Shown here: in pieces, positions 18,496 through 32,031 of the stretch | Position numbering within the stretch: position 1 is the first letter of the stretch | Layout: every line of letters starts with the position of its first letter | NCBI GenBank assembly: GCA_008933995.1 | Contig: WARS01000008.1 | Coordinates: forward strand, 16,540,148-16,604,147 | Length of the DNA: 64,000 nucleotides | Direction: 5' to 3' | Source: Datnioides undecimradiatus | Taxonomy: Eukaryota; Chordata; Actinopteri; Lobotiformes; Datnioididae | Made by a program: the position numbers and the translations under genes | Notes under the pieces: generated by a model | What the model saw: the letters and a program-made list of their open reading frames with translations, nothing else | Databases searched by the model: none | What the model was told of the DNA's origin: nothing

Positions 18496-21400
18496 GCAGA
18501 GGCTCGTCTCTTTCCTTTTGAGCTGCCGGGGAACGACACCCGATGTCGTGCTGCAGCGCCGGGAAACTAAACTGAGGATTGAAGGTAACGATCCTGATCC
18601 GAGGTCGCGTTCGGCTCTAAAAGCAGCTGAAAATGAGAAAGTGTGTGCAGCTTGGGATGAGTCGAGGGGGAGGATGTTGTGGTGACAGCTGTGTGATGTG
18701 TTGACAGTCAATACCTGTGTGTGTGTGTGTGTGTGAAGTTGGTTTTTGGTCACTCAGGATCACCTGCACGGTAAACAGGTGACCTGCGGCAGGTGTGACG
18801 CCTCCTCTCTGTTTCCATCAACACACAACTAGAGAAAACAGACTTTCACCTGCATCTCCAGCCAGAGAGGAGGAGGGGAAACGGATTTAATTAATAAGTC
18901 GTCTGTTTGATCAGAGGCTAAACTGTCACTTTATATATAAAAGTTGAATTTAAGTCATAAAAGCACAAGAAACACCAAGATCCCCGAGGATATCTTGAGA
19001 TAAAATGACTAAAATAGGAAAATAAGACTGCAAACTGACTGAGCAACATGATAAATTACATGCCGAACCTTTATCTGAACGCTCATTTATGTAAAATTAG
19101 ATTGGGACAGTTTATCCGTGTGGATCAGACGTCCGCCGGAGGACGCGCGTCGCAAGTTCACGGTTTGATTTCTCTGCTTCTCCTGAGGTGGTGGCGTGCA
19201 AACGGAAACAGTTCACGTGCAAAGATAACTTCTTGTTTGTGCAAATCAGCACAAAAGCAGGGGATGATGACGTGCCCACGCTGTGCTCTCAGACCTTCTC
19301 TGGAAGAGGCGGACGTCCCCACAGGGGATAGACCAGAATGCATTGCGACGTGTTTACGGCTCAAACTTGTCTCTGTGTTTAAATCCGGCAGGTGCAGGCA
19401 AACGTACGGGGAGCGGCGATGTGCAGCTGCTTTACCTCTGACAGGAGGACGAGATGAGGTCAAAGCAAAGGAGGATGTTTGCGGTGTTTATCCCATGTTC
19501 AGTGGGCGGCGAGCGAGGACGGGTCACGCTGGCGCCGTGGTCGCGAGGGCATGTTGTCTGTCAACACCTCTCAGGTCGGGACGAGGGGCCGGAGACCCCG
19601 GAGCTCCTCACGTTAAACCAAAACTGGGAAGTCAAAGTGTGAGATGACGATATGAAGTGAAGTAAAAGCAGTGGTAGTGTTTGTTTATTTATTTGTTTAT
19701 TTGTTTGTTTGGATGGTTTTGTGTTGTTCGTTTTCACTCTATCATCCACTGCAGACTTCCAGCTTTCCCGTTTCCTCCTGCATCTTGCACCAGAGCGGCT
19801 TCTCTCGCTCCTCCACGGCAACGAGTAAACATGAATTAGTCTCGGCGGCCTCTGCGAGCTTAGCGGGACGCGCTGACAACGAGGTTCCTTGCGGGGACGA
19901 AAGGACTTCCCATACAGAGCAAAGGAAGAGCGCCAGACATACGATACGCTAAACTGTGGCACAATAAACATCAGCCTTTAGGTCGGGGGTGACGCAGAGG
20001 ACGAGGACGGAGAGGAGGCGGCGCCGGGGCTTCCTGGGAGGACGCCGGGCCTTTTTAAAGATGGAGGACGGCATGTTGGTGGTGTTTCAGCTGTTAGGTG
20101 GTAATTATGTTTGTCTCAGTAACCGGGAATTACGGGTCGAGGGAGCTGACTGTGGATCCTCTTCTCACTCTCCTCCACGCTACAATTATCCCGCCTGGAG
20201 AGCATGTACTGCGTGTTTACGCGTTAGGCTTCTGCGTGTTGACCAATCAGGACAAAACTGGATCATTCACAAAGGCACCTGCATTAAAATCTGCAAACGT
20301 CTCATGACAGCGCAGTTAAATCAGTTAAACTGAGCATCGCAGGCCTGCAGAAACGGTAGAAATATGCAGTTTTGTTCCTAAAACGCTCAGGAAACAGGAT
20401 TAAAACAGGTGTCTGTCACACTTTCAGGGCACCGCAACATAAGAAGGTGCTTTAAGTTAAACCCGGGTGCAGTTTAAACATGATTATAAGCTCATCGGCC
20501 ACTGTGGAACAATATTTGTGTTGTGCACGCGGCTGACATGTCATACGCGGACCCCTCGGGTCATCGTTTACAGCTGCTGACATCTGGCACTGGCTCAGTC
20601 GCTATTATCACTATCATGTGTAATGCTGCTCTTCAGCTTAATTAATACGTACTTCAGTGATGGTAGCAGAACGCAGGGTTAGCTCGTTAGCTCGTTAGCA
20701 CAGACGCAGCGGCCTCTGCTCCTAACTCTGCAGCAGCAGCAACTGATCCCAACATATACAGGATTAATGCATTTGTATGCAAACATTTGTCTTGTTGTGT
20801 GAAACAGATGCACCGTTGCAGCTGTAGTGTTTACTCTGCAGCCGTTGGGCGTGTCTCACGCCAAGCACTGACGATGGCGACTCAAGCTTGGCCCAGCAGC
20901 GAAGCGCTCTTAATGCAAATCGGTCGAGTCGCTCGGCCTTTTCCTCACTGAGACAACAGGAAGATGGAGAGCACGACATGTTGGAGGAGATTGATGCAGT
21001 GGCACTGTAAGTTCCTCTCTGCTGGGACCGACTGGGAAACAATGCATTTGGCGTAAATCAGCTCAGTCGAGGGAGGCGGAGAGAGGAGCAGGGAGCTGAG
21101 GTCCCTAAATCACCTCCAAAGTATCGATCCAAGTAAGTGTGAGACGCATAAACGCCTCACCTGCTGCTTTAAAATGATCTTTTTTATGACAAAAAGGCTG
21201 TTTGGGGCTCTACGCTGTGTCCGCTTTGACTTTTTCCGCTCCGGTTTCGTGTTTAGTGGGGAAAAAAGGTGAAATCGCAGCAGTGACCGCGCAGCGGTTT
21301 CGTGTTTTTGGGGGATTTTCGGGGGGAGACGAGTCGTGAGAACATAAAGCAGTCAGTTGTTCTCAGAGACACTTAATGGAACAACGCAGGATGGAATATT

Positions 21401-24400
21401 GTGACAGTCCAGGGTCCCGGCCGCAAAAAGTACAACCCTGAGGCTGCCACACACACACGCATGCACGCACGCAAACACACACACGTTAAAAGACACAAGC
21501 TGAAAACGTTTCCTACTGTTTAACAGGACGGATCTCATTACTTACACACACGCACACACAGTGAACTGTGACGCGCTCTGACAGGCGAACGCCGTGCTCT
21601 TCTGTTAAAGTGGAGTTGAGAAGAAAAACGTGTTTTTAATGGTTTTGCGTCGCATCTGCAGTCAAACCGAGCCTGTTTTTAACTAAACGAGGCCAAGAAA
21701 ATACAAAAAATTCTGTTTTTTTGTATTTTTATATCAAAATTTGAGCGCTTACACCAGCACGAATCAGTTAAATTCAACCAATAATAACACGATTTCAACC
21801 CGTCAGTCAATCTGTAACGTTTAACAGCGCGTCACAGCTTCGGTTGTTACCGTGCAGGCGGCAGCTCCTGGCCACAGCCGTGCAACGAGATGCCGTGTGA
21901 GGCCGACTGAGAGTCTCAAGCCCGGCGACATGTCGATAGGCCTTATGAGACAAATCACAAAGTCATTTCATGCAGGAGGACGCAGGAGATGCGGGATCAG
22001 GACCCAGGTGCAGACGGTCAATGCAGATCACGACAAAGCACAGGCGCTGTATGCTCCAGTTTGCAGGTAGGTTCAGGCACAGGTTGCAGGATGCAGGCTG
22101 GAAATCAGCACTGCATGATGGTGTTACAAGGAGCAAAGGAAGTGTGTGCGATGCAGGTAAATGCAGAGTAGATGTGAAATCAGTCAGAAATCATCATTTA
22201 CACAGATATGGGCCTAAATAATAAAGATTATGTGAGTTACAGACCCAATAAACCTTGAGGTCTGAAGCGCAAACGTGTCCGAAACGGAACAAATGAGGCG
22301 ACTTATCATGTTTACGTGCAAACACCAAAACAAATCAAGCACAACTGTGGGACTGTGCATCACGTGTGAGTCTGTGAGTGTGGATAACTCAGATCGGCCC
22401 TCGATTAGACGAAGAAAATAACAGTAGTTGGTAAAAAAAGAGGGAGAGTCCATCTGGTGGCCAGCTGGAGGAGGGCAGGTCCGGAGAGTTCAGGGGAAGT
22501 ACGAGGTCTGGGAGGAACACAGCGTTCTTCTTTATAAAACACGCAGTAGCAACAGGAATCAAGGAAAACTCATAATGTTGCTCATAAAACCGGGGGTCGC
22601 GTGTCTCGTATCCCCGCTTTGAGGGAGGCGTGTGAGCGGCGAACCTCCGCGTCACACGGCGGTTCGCCGTCCGTGCACGTGTGCCGCGGTTCAGCGAACA
22701 CACCGCGGCCTCTGCCAAGATGTTGTGTTTGGGATAATGCAAACATCAATTAATATTCCAGACACAGTTTCATAACAACATCAGGCCCAGGATGAGGGAG
22801 AGCGGAGGAGTGAAGCAAGCGCAGGCCCACGATGAGACGCTGGTGCGGTGCGTTTAACCGCGTGTGTGACGTGGGAAATGTGCTTATTGTACTCGATGTA
22901 TTCAAAAAAAGTGGTTTTAATGTGTCGAAACCGCCATTTTTAAGGTAGAGTGTTGGTATTTTGCTGATAAACAGACAAACAATCATCAGAAACGTCACTG
23001 TTTATCACGTATATCATGCATTTTGCAGAGACCCGGGGGGGGACATAACTTAATTAGCTGCATCGCCAAGTGCCCCAAAAAGACACGTTTCCAAGAGACA
23101 CGGCCTGATAACCGCCATTATAAATAGAAACAGGGGAGGACGCGGAGTGGCGTTGCTTTAAAGTCACAAAGTCCAAAACATCAGACGTCTGCCAGCCTCG
23201 CTTTGAAGCCAGAAACATAAGTATTTCTGCAGGAGCTGAAGGTTTTACTGCTGCCTCGATCCCTGAGTTTGTGTGTAACTGTGAGATCAGGAGTTTACAG
23301 AGGAATGGTATGAACAGTGTGTTGAAAGGGGCTGAGGGGGAAAACAGCTGGAGAGAGCCGCGATAACGGTATAAAAAGAGGGAGCGGAGGAGAGGAAGAG
23401 CCGAGGGAGAAGCTCAGGAATGCACATTGCGCCTGACGGTCCATTCTCCGTGCCGCCGGGGTGCCTGAGCTGCTGCCGGCGGCCCGTCGAGCGACGTGTT
23501 GATGTATGGGGCGTTGCTGAATAACAGCGGCTCGTCTGCTCGTCGTCCTGCGGAGCGGAAAAAACCCACATGAGAGGCGCTTCACGTGCAGCAGGAGAGG
23601 AGCTGCAGCTGCTGCAACTGCAGCTGAATTTAAATTAAATCTATTTCATGTTTTCATTGGTTTTGGCTCAGAAGCATTAAAGTTCTGGACTTTGCGTTTT
23701 CGTGTGTGACAGACATGAAAAGCACAGGTGCCTCGGGTTATTCCGAACACCCTGCTGCAAAACACGTGTGCGATGTGTAAGTGAAGGCAGCGGCTCGCCT
23801 CTGATGACTTCCAGGAGGTCAGACCTCCTTGAACTCGTGCAGTGTGAACCTAAACAAACTAAATGCAGAAACACAACAAAGTAAACTTCTCCTGTAAACT
23901 GTTTGCGCCCGCACAGTGTCACCGGGAGCTGCGCTTACAGCCGCTAACAGCAGCGTGCTAACACGCTCGCGGTGACAGTGCTAGGCTGCTGATCCTGAGC
24001 AGGTGTAACGCTTTCTGTGCTCACGTCATCAGTGAAGGCTGTTTGCATGCTTTTGTGGCTGCTGCTAAACACAGGGATGCGGATCTGGATGTTTCAGCTA
24101 ACTCAGGCGCTGCAGTCGGTGAAAAAGCCTTTAAAACCTAAAGAAATGAATCGTTTGGATCCAGGTTTGTTTCAAGGTTTAGGCCAGAACCCACTGTTGA
24201 GCTGAATAAATGAGAACTCTGACGTCACCAGATGAAACACCGACGTCTTCCTGCTTGTCCTGAAAAACTCAATCTGCTGCTGCGTGAAGACGAAGCTCCG
24301 CCTCTCATCTCTGCTGAGAAGAATAACACAAAAACATTCGTTCGGGGTTTCATAAAGCCACTTCAACGACACATCCGCACAGCTTCCGACTGAACCGAAC

Positions 24401-25600
24401 TGAAAAAGACATTTTAAGCGGCCAAACCTTTTTAGCGTCCCGCGGCTAACGCAGCGGTCTGTTCCACCGTGTGTTGCCTCCATGTGAGGCAGCTGCAGAT
24501 GGATCAGTGCTGGCTTGGTGACAAAGAATGCCCGCTCTGTTGAGATCATATTAAAGTTCGGGGAGCATCTTTATGGGGACGGATGGGGCAGATGATAAGC
24601 AGAGAGCTGAGCCGCGTGAACAGGAACGAACTAAAGGCTTCTGAGACGGATTCTCTGCGGCAAACCGGGAGCACTCAGCGGCTCGGCGCCGCTCTATTTC
24701 CATAAAAAGGTCTGTGGGGTGTTTTAGCTTCTTTCAGCACATTGTTTTGGCCTCTCTCGTCGGTGTGTCCTTCTGAGGCTGCACCGATGATAAAGCAACA
24801 CCTGTCACACCAAACAACACACAGACAGACGGTGAAGCAGCAGCCCCCGGCAGCCTTCACGCGGGGTGATCGTCAACCGCGAAACGCGCGGCGCTCACTC
24901 TGAGGGAGGCAGGAACGCACCGGCGGCAGTTTCTGACCCTCCATGGACACGACGCCGTCGGCTCCAGATTCCAGTCGGGTCCGGGGGAGCCGCCATGGAG
25001 CGTCGTGTGGCGTCCAGATAACATGTTCTGCAGAAGGGAAGAAGAACGTTAGCCATTGCACACATCCGTAATCGTCATCTGGACGTTAAATACAGAATAA
25101 AAACGGTTTTGCAAAGACTTTAAACATCTTCAGACGAGCACTACATCATGACACCTTCACATGTTATTTTCCATGATAATAAGGAACAATCCGGGATCAC
25201 ATGGAGCCTCAGACTTTTACTAGCTTTTGAATTCATGATGCTAACTGATGCTAACCCAGCGCATTGTACTGCATTAAAGACAGAAGGGAGCTGCACTGTT
25301 CACACTGTCAGCAGTTTGAGCTCTGTGGTTGCTCTTGATGCACCGGAGTTGCTGAGGACGCCCCCTGCTGACCCTCTTCAGACCGGCACAGGTGCGCATA
25401 CACGGAGCAATCAGCCTCTGAAGTGCAGGAAACACAGAAAACCTGCAGGAAATGAATAAAACTCATAAACCAGCACATTTATAGATGTGCATTGTGACGC
25501 TGACCTTTAGTTTTTTTTTTATAAAATTAGACTTTTATGATGCTAAACATGTTTGCTGTTTACAAACTACAGTGGTTAAGTGTTATAATTAATTCATCAT
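18496..25600. other. Intergenic, no gene supported
   Basis: Both strands were read for family motifs and splice-linked exons and none were found. Visible items are a TG tract near 18715, a TTTG/TTTA run at about 19680-19710, CA-rich bits near 21450-21560, and a GC-rich hairpin at 22637-22669. I saw no tRNA, rRNA or known microRNA. Confidence 0.6.
22637..22669. other. GC-rich perfect-arm hairpin
   Basis: Arms CGGCGAACCTCCG and CGGCGGTTCGCCG pair over 13 positions with a single mismatch around a 7-base loop. It lies in sequence without coding potential. Function unknown. Confidence 0.7.
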
Positions 25601-25651
25601 TATATATTTAATGTGTTTTCCTCTGTTATTGCAATATATACGACTAAAACA

Positions 25652-25653
<2 letters not shown>

Positions 25654-25692
<39 letters not shown>
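25654..25692. repeat. (GA)n microsatellite
   Basis: About 19 uninterrupted GA units, followed at 25720-25770 by CT- and GT-rich sequence. Confidence 0.95.
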
Positions 25693-25696
<4 letters not shown>

Positions 25697-25769
25697 CATT
25701 ATGCATTACATGATGACGCCCTCTCTCTCCCTCTCTCCCTCTCCGTGTGTGTGTGCGTGTGTGTCTCAG

Positions 25770-26005
25770 TCTGCCGTGTGTTGCGGCTGTGCGCACACCG
25801 CTTTGCGCTCTGGAGGCTGTTTAACCCGACCACCACCACCAACACCTCCTCCACCGCCTCCACCGCAGTTAATTGACCGCTTTTCTCGGATGTTGGATGA
25901 AACGCAGTGACTTCTTCTTCTTCTTCTTCTTCTTCTCTGTGGATGTTGAGGCTGCGCGCGGCTGCGGGACGCCGACGGCAGGAATCCGGGAACCTGGAGG
26001 TGAGT
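25770..26005 (+). promoter_or_regulatory. CpG-rich, first-exon-like block ending in a strong donor
   Basis: A CpG-rich stretch (repeated GCGC, CCGACGG) contains an ATG at 25943, an open frame of 19 codons and then GAG|GTGAGT (donor at 26000), a near-perfect consensus. A (CTT)n tract at 25911-25936 lies within it. No downstream exon was identified. It could be the first exon of an unannotated transcript, a distant 5' UTR exon of gpr4, or chance. Confidence 0.3.
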
Positions 26006-26037
26006 AGCGCGTTGCGCCTTTCACTCAGCTCCGACCA

Positions 26038-26040
<3 letters not shown>

Positions 26041-26075
<35 letters not shown>

Positions 26076-26089
26076 CTCTTTCTTTCTTT
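26041..26089. repeat. (TC)n/(TTTC)n microsatellite
   Basis: TC run grading into TTTC units, 35 bp beyond the putative donor at 26000. Confidence 0.95.
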
Positions 26090-27250
26090 AACAGAAGAGA
26101 GGAAGAAGTGAAAGTGTCACCTGCTGCACAGCTTCAATCCACCGCTGCACCATGTGGGTCAATGAGCTCCGGCCGCACTGACGCATGTCACGTGTTTCTA
26201 GACTAATTAGTCCCCCCCAACATGACTTTGTGATTGATTTTTAATTGCTTAACCACTGAGATATCATAATAATAATAATAATAGGCTATATGAACTATAA
26301 ACCTGCTGTTTTAGATGCATTCAGGCGCTGTGTGTGGGATATGAAAGTGATCCCCACGGTTTCTGTGGTTTTCCAGTGGCTGTTCCTGCCACTCGCAGCA
26401 TCGGGGTCAGCATGTCAGCGTATTCACATCCCATAACGTTCAGTCACACGTCGCCTCAGTGTTTACGATGCGCATTAAACACGCCGCAGTAAGTGAACAC
26501 AGCGTCCTCACTGCGCATGATAAAGTGTCAGAGAGGAGGGAGCGAAGGGGGGCTCTGAGACATGAAGACGTGAGGGAAATGAGGTCCGAACACGCCGTAC
26601 ACAAGCGTCTCCTCTGCTCTCTCCCCCGGCTTTGAACCCGGGTTTGTACTCTGCGTCTGACATCACTTCCACTCTGCGCGCAGAACCAAAGTCAAATCGC
26701 ACAAGTTGCTGGAAAAGGGGGATGAGCTGGAAGCGCCGGCGTTACACCGCAGCAGGTGTTTGCGTCCAGGCCACGGCTCCATGGCTTCGACTGCAGGCGA
26801 TTAATAAATCATGAGACTGAAACAACTAAATCAGCCACTCGTGTCAGCGCACCTCGCCCAGCCGTGCCTGGCTTTGTGCAGGGACCAGGACGGCTGGCCT
26901 TCTGGATGAGACGCTTCGCCTTTAGATCGCAGGTTATACGCTCTCTTGTCTGAGACACGGGGGGAAACGCGCACCGGTCTGATTCGAGAGCAGCCGAGAC
27001 GACATTTTGCCGTCTCGTCACTTTAAAAAGTTCATCTTGGATCTTTACCTCTGCCGGCGGAACAGTATGAGGAAGGTTCAGCGAACACACCGCCCTCGGC
27101 TGAGATGCTGGTTGATTTGTGTTTGGTGGCGAGCCAGAGTTTTATCTCTTTGTTGCCGTAGCGCTTGTCACTGCCAGAAGGGTCAGATAAAGGTCCTGCA
27201 GCTCCTGGTTCTTGCTGCGCTGCAGTTTCACCTTCTGATGTAAATCCACT

Positions 27251-27290
<40 letters not shown>

Positions 27291-30200
27291 CCGGCGCACG
27301 TGCTCCGAATTAAACATGGATGCGAAGGGAAAGTTTGGGAAGAGACGTGTGTGTGAAGGATCGTTTCCTGGCAAGAGTTCCTTCATGTCGAGACATGACA
27401 CCGCACAACCTTATTCGGGATTAATGGAGTTTGAGCCAATCAGATTATGGATTCTGGTTTGCTGTCGTGGATGATGTCGCCCTGTGGCGGTTGAGTCCGA
27501 TGACGTCTTGCCTTAACGCACGCCTGAATGAGGAAGTATGTGATACTGCTTTTTAAAGGGTGCAGCAGATGAGCAGGGAGAGGGACAGGGATCTCCGGGA
27601 AAGCATCGCGCCTCGCTGAGCTGCAGGGAAACGTCTCGGCGGACCTTAATGGTCTTTATCGTAAACAGGCGGCACAATGGATCCTCTGTGCCTCCTACAG
27701 AATTCCAACAGTTGTCATATTAAAATCAGTCGAATCCCTTTCCCTCCTTTGCTCGCTCCTTCTCTCAGCTCTTCTCTTTCTTTTATATCCTCCGTCCCCT
27801 CTTGTCTCTGTCCGTCTTCGCTCCCATTCTCGTCCCTTTGATGACGGCGTTCAGCTTTTAGCTGCACCCACGCGCGTAAAACGTGCAGAAGCATAAAAAG
27901 TACAAGTGGCTCCGTGATTAAATGACCTATAAATGCAGAATGCACTCCAACACTGGCCTCTTTCTCAGCTTCACTGCATTGTTTACAGCAGCATCCTCAG
28001 CAAACCGCCCTCTCCTCTTCCTCGCCCCCCCCCTCCCACCTCCTCCATCCCCAGCTCTGAACTATCTCTGACCTCCCAGGAAAGATAATCTGCGCCGTTT
28101 TAGCTCCGACCTTGAAGGCAGGAGGATGACTGTGGTTAGCAGAGAGCCCCGGCTTTACTTACCTACCCACACACACCGACTCCCTCGCCCCCTTTTCTCC
28201 TCGCTCTCAGTGTTTCTCAGAAGTCAGACGCTGGCGCGACCTTTAAAAGAATGCCTTCACCCTTGGGTGAAGTTTGGGAGAGAAACACTCGGCTCACTTT
28301 ACAACACAGCGTCGCTGCATCGTCGGTGTCTTGGAGCAACGTGCAGCAGCTGTTTGCTGGAACATAATGGGACGCCATTCATGTAAAGTACGTTTGGCTG
28401 AGAAGTGCAGGCGGTGCTCAGATGATGGATCTGCGTGGCTCTGGTGATCCTTTGAGTTTTCACCTCGTGCCACCTGCAGGTCAGAGTTCCCAGTTATCCC
28501 GCAAAATATCCCAAAATCTAATAGATGGATTAGAGAAACTGGATTAGGAAAAAGGAAATTCAAGGACGGGACGTGAGGCAACGGGAGCTGAGCATGAAGC
28601 GGTTTGTGAAACGCTGGTGAAACGTCATCTGTTGGATGACGCAGAGTTGACGCAGAATTGCCTGTTTCTGTCGCACTCAGCAAGACTTTGAGCGTTAACA
28701 TGCAACATCGGGCAGTTCGCTTGGGTTCAGACACCAAAAGTGCTTTGCTTGTTTCCTGCCTGTAGCTACTTCCTTAAACTAACCGCTTCCTTAAAATAAC
28801 CAGTGAGGACCCTGTGTTCGACCCATCGGTCCATCCAAGTGCAACAAACAGGGAACGAGGCGTTAAAGGAGTCGTGGTCGTTTGATGTGAGATCAGGTTC
28901 GCAGGGGAGGGCGTTACTAGAGACCAGAGAAGGGTGATGGACGGGGGGAGGATAAGAACAGAGCTTCAGAGCTTCAGAGGACGGTGGATGTGAAAGAGAG
29001 AGCGGTGACGGTGTAATTGCTCTCCAGAGGAGTCCCGATAAGCAGCACTTAAGAGCCTCTGTGGTTAAATAATCACTGTGATTAAGGGCCAGGACGGCTA
29101 CCGCGCCAGAGAGCGACGCTAACAGCTAGCCCGAGCGGAGGATCGCCGCCCACGGCGCTGCGTTATCGCATTAACACGACAGAGCGGTGGCGTTTTGAGA
29201 TGAGACCGCCGTGTGGAAGCGCACGCAGGTTGGACGTCTGTGGGTCCGCGTGTGCGACGCAGAATCAGGCGTGAGTCACGGTAAGGCTGCGTTCACGCCG
29301 TGATGACGCCGTAGATCAGTGGGTGTGTAATTCACACGCTCAACCGCAACTGGACAGCTGTTTTCTGATGTAACTTCGTTGCCACACACACACACACACA
29401 CACACACATACATGAGGAAGTTGTTCATTTCCTGCTGCAGTTTGTTTCAAAGTGTTGCAGAAGAGTTTCGTTTGTGGTCGCCTCGCTCCTCATGAAAACA
29501 GAAAGGGCAACCAGCGGGCAACGCCGGACCACGCCCCCGCAGGCGCTTTGGTGAACAACTCCGAGCTTTTGGTTCGCTGTGAGTCAAACGAGCGCAGTTG
29601 GCTCTTGCGTGGTTGTCGAGACGTTGCCTCCATCATCTCTGGCTGGAGGCTGATGTACTGGTTGTTAGGCGACGCTTGGGTCACAAACCTTCTCGTATTA
29701 CAGCCACACAGCACACTGGAATATGTTTCTGGACTCATTCGATGCGAGGAGATGAAATATTATGCACTCTATGTTCAATACATGCATCGTTTGTTAATGC
29801 ATATCTGCAGCATTAGTCTACATTAGCTGCACAAAGCAACTTTTGACCACTTGGCTGATGAGGATGCTAACACGTTAGCATCATCTTGTGCAGCCAGCAG
29901 ACAAAGTCGGACACTAAGATTCACATCAGATTGTGTTTTTGTTCCCAAGTGCAGAACAAAAGAGGTGAACGCAGCAGCTTCAGTTCCTAAAAGGACAGTT
30001 TTCACTTCAAAGCAACTGCAGCTCATTCGGTTTAGACTTCATCCTGAGGTCTGGAGCTCATTTAGCGGTGAATGTTGAAGTGTTAGCGTGGTCGTAGCGT
30101 CGGTAACTGAGCCACCAGGGAGGTTATTGATGCTTAATTAAGAAAGGTGACCAGCAGGTCAATCGTCTTAAAACTTAACAGGCAAACACACACACACGCA

Positions 30201-31649
30201 CGCACACACACACACACTCGCAGTGAGGTGATGGACGGACAAATAGATTGTTTTTGTCCAGGTCGGAGTGAGACACTGCAGCCTGCGGCCTCACAGCTCG
30301 CCTAATTGGATAATTGTCGCAGAGACGCTGAGAGGTGTCACGATCCCGGTCTCTTAAATAGCGGGATGACTCATAAAGCGAGTGAAGGTGACAATGGTTT
30401 GAGTCACACACACACACGCCCACCCAACCACACACACACACACACACATCCAGAACAATCCAGTAGCTGCTGTGCGTTTGACTGGAGGTCTCTGGGCGGA
30501 GCGGCGTTTCCGTGCCGGTGCGCTTCATCGTGAGCGACTCTGCTTTTGTTTTCCCGGAGTCAGGAGCTCATTTGCATCAGCCACAATGTCTCCAGCCAAC
30601 CCCTGCTTTGTTTGTTGTCATGGCGATAAGGCAATTACTTGTTTTTCTCCGAAATTAGTTCCCTCGCAGCACGTCAGAAGGTACCGGCCAACGTTACCCG
30701 CTGTGCTTTCACCGCCTGCCCTGTCCTGGTCCTGAAAGAGGCCCCGACGTCAGCGAGGTGACATTTCCCTGCTCCGCCAATTCATTATCGAACTCACAAT
30801 AAGAAAATAATTAGCTGCTTCCAATTCATCACAGCGAAAGGGTCAAACATGAAGGACTTAATATGCACCGTTGGATTTTCAGGTCCGAAACTAGAATTAA
30901 TGATGGCGGAACACAGGAACACAGGAAGAGGACCGAGAACCTGGAAGGCCTGTCGTCTTAAACCCGACTCAGAGCGGGTTTGCGACTGGAGCGGTTGTCA
31001 TTTCCAGGCCCAGCGCCGCCCCCTGTTGTGCCACACAAAAACCTGGTCTAGAGTCAGAAGGCTACGCAGTTGGGTTACTGCACAGGAAAGCACAGTAACG
31101 CTCCTCTTTGCTAAACACTGGTGCAACTCTTGGTCTGCAGGGGCTGCTGGTGGGACAGAGTCTCACCTTGCTTGTGCAATCAAATCACAATTATACGAAT
31201 GAGCTAGCTAGATCACCGTAGCAACCGTGGACAGTTGATGTAATGTAGTTGCTAATGTTAAGCCCGTGAATGCACCCCTCCGCTCCTCCTGCTGGACCTC
31301 CTGGTTTGGATTTCATCGTGTCACCGCTTCCATCATCGCAGCCCCTCTGTGCTGCTGCAACTTTAGGCCTTAATCCCGGCTCAGCCGCCGCCGGACTTGC
31401 GGTGTGAACCAAATCGCGGCGCGTTGGTGCATTTCTTCAAACGGAAAGAAGGACCCGCGTGTCAACAAACTTCGAACGCCTGTGCCGGACTCCGCGGCGC
31501 GAATCTCTGCAGTGTAACGCAGCAGAGTGTGTTTCTGTGTGTGTGTGTGTAGATGAAATGATACGGCTGATGGCCTGCAGGCTGGGGGGGGGGGGGGGTT
31601 AAACAAAAGAGGGGGAGGAAAGAAAGAGACGGTGGGGTGCAGACATCAA

Positions 31650-31651
<2 letters not shown>

Positions 31652-31699
<48 letters not shown>
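31652..31699. repeat. (GT)24 microsatellite
   Basis: Uninterrupted GT run, with a poly-G stretch about 50 bp upstream and a CA run at 31837-31868. Confidence 0.97.
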
Positions 31700-31700
<1 letters not shown>

Positions 31701-31832
31701 GGGCTCGCTCACTCCCGCTCCGTGTGTGTGTGTGTTTGTGTAGCTGCTGATCGTCTGACGCCGCGTCTAAATGCACCCGGGGCGTGATGAGGTCACCGCT
31801 GTCTGTCTGTAAACACTGTTAGCCCTGTTAGA

Positions 31833-31870
<38 letters not shown>

Positions 31871-32000
31871 TGTCTCCAGTGTGGAGACAGCAGCACCTGT
31901 GGCCAGCATTAGAGCAGTTTCAGATGGTCGATAGCCATCTCACTCTGCCGCTGTTTGTCTTCCTCCTTTCTCTCCCATTAACCTCCATCTTTCTGTCCAC

Positions 32001-32031
32001 CCTCCTCCTCCTCCTCCTCCTCCTCCTCCTC
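32001..32031. repeat. (CTC)10 trinucleotide repeat
   Basis: Tandem CTC units inside a longer pyrimidine-rich region; they read as poly-Leu in one frame but are not coding. Confidence 0.93.

Noticed and set aside
19989..20333. 114-codon ORF with an internal ATG at 20061 in reasonable context (MEDGMLVVF)
   Set aside because: No recognisable family, Arg-rich lead-in, no splice partner; open length is within chance for this base composition.
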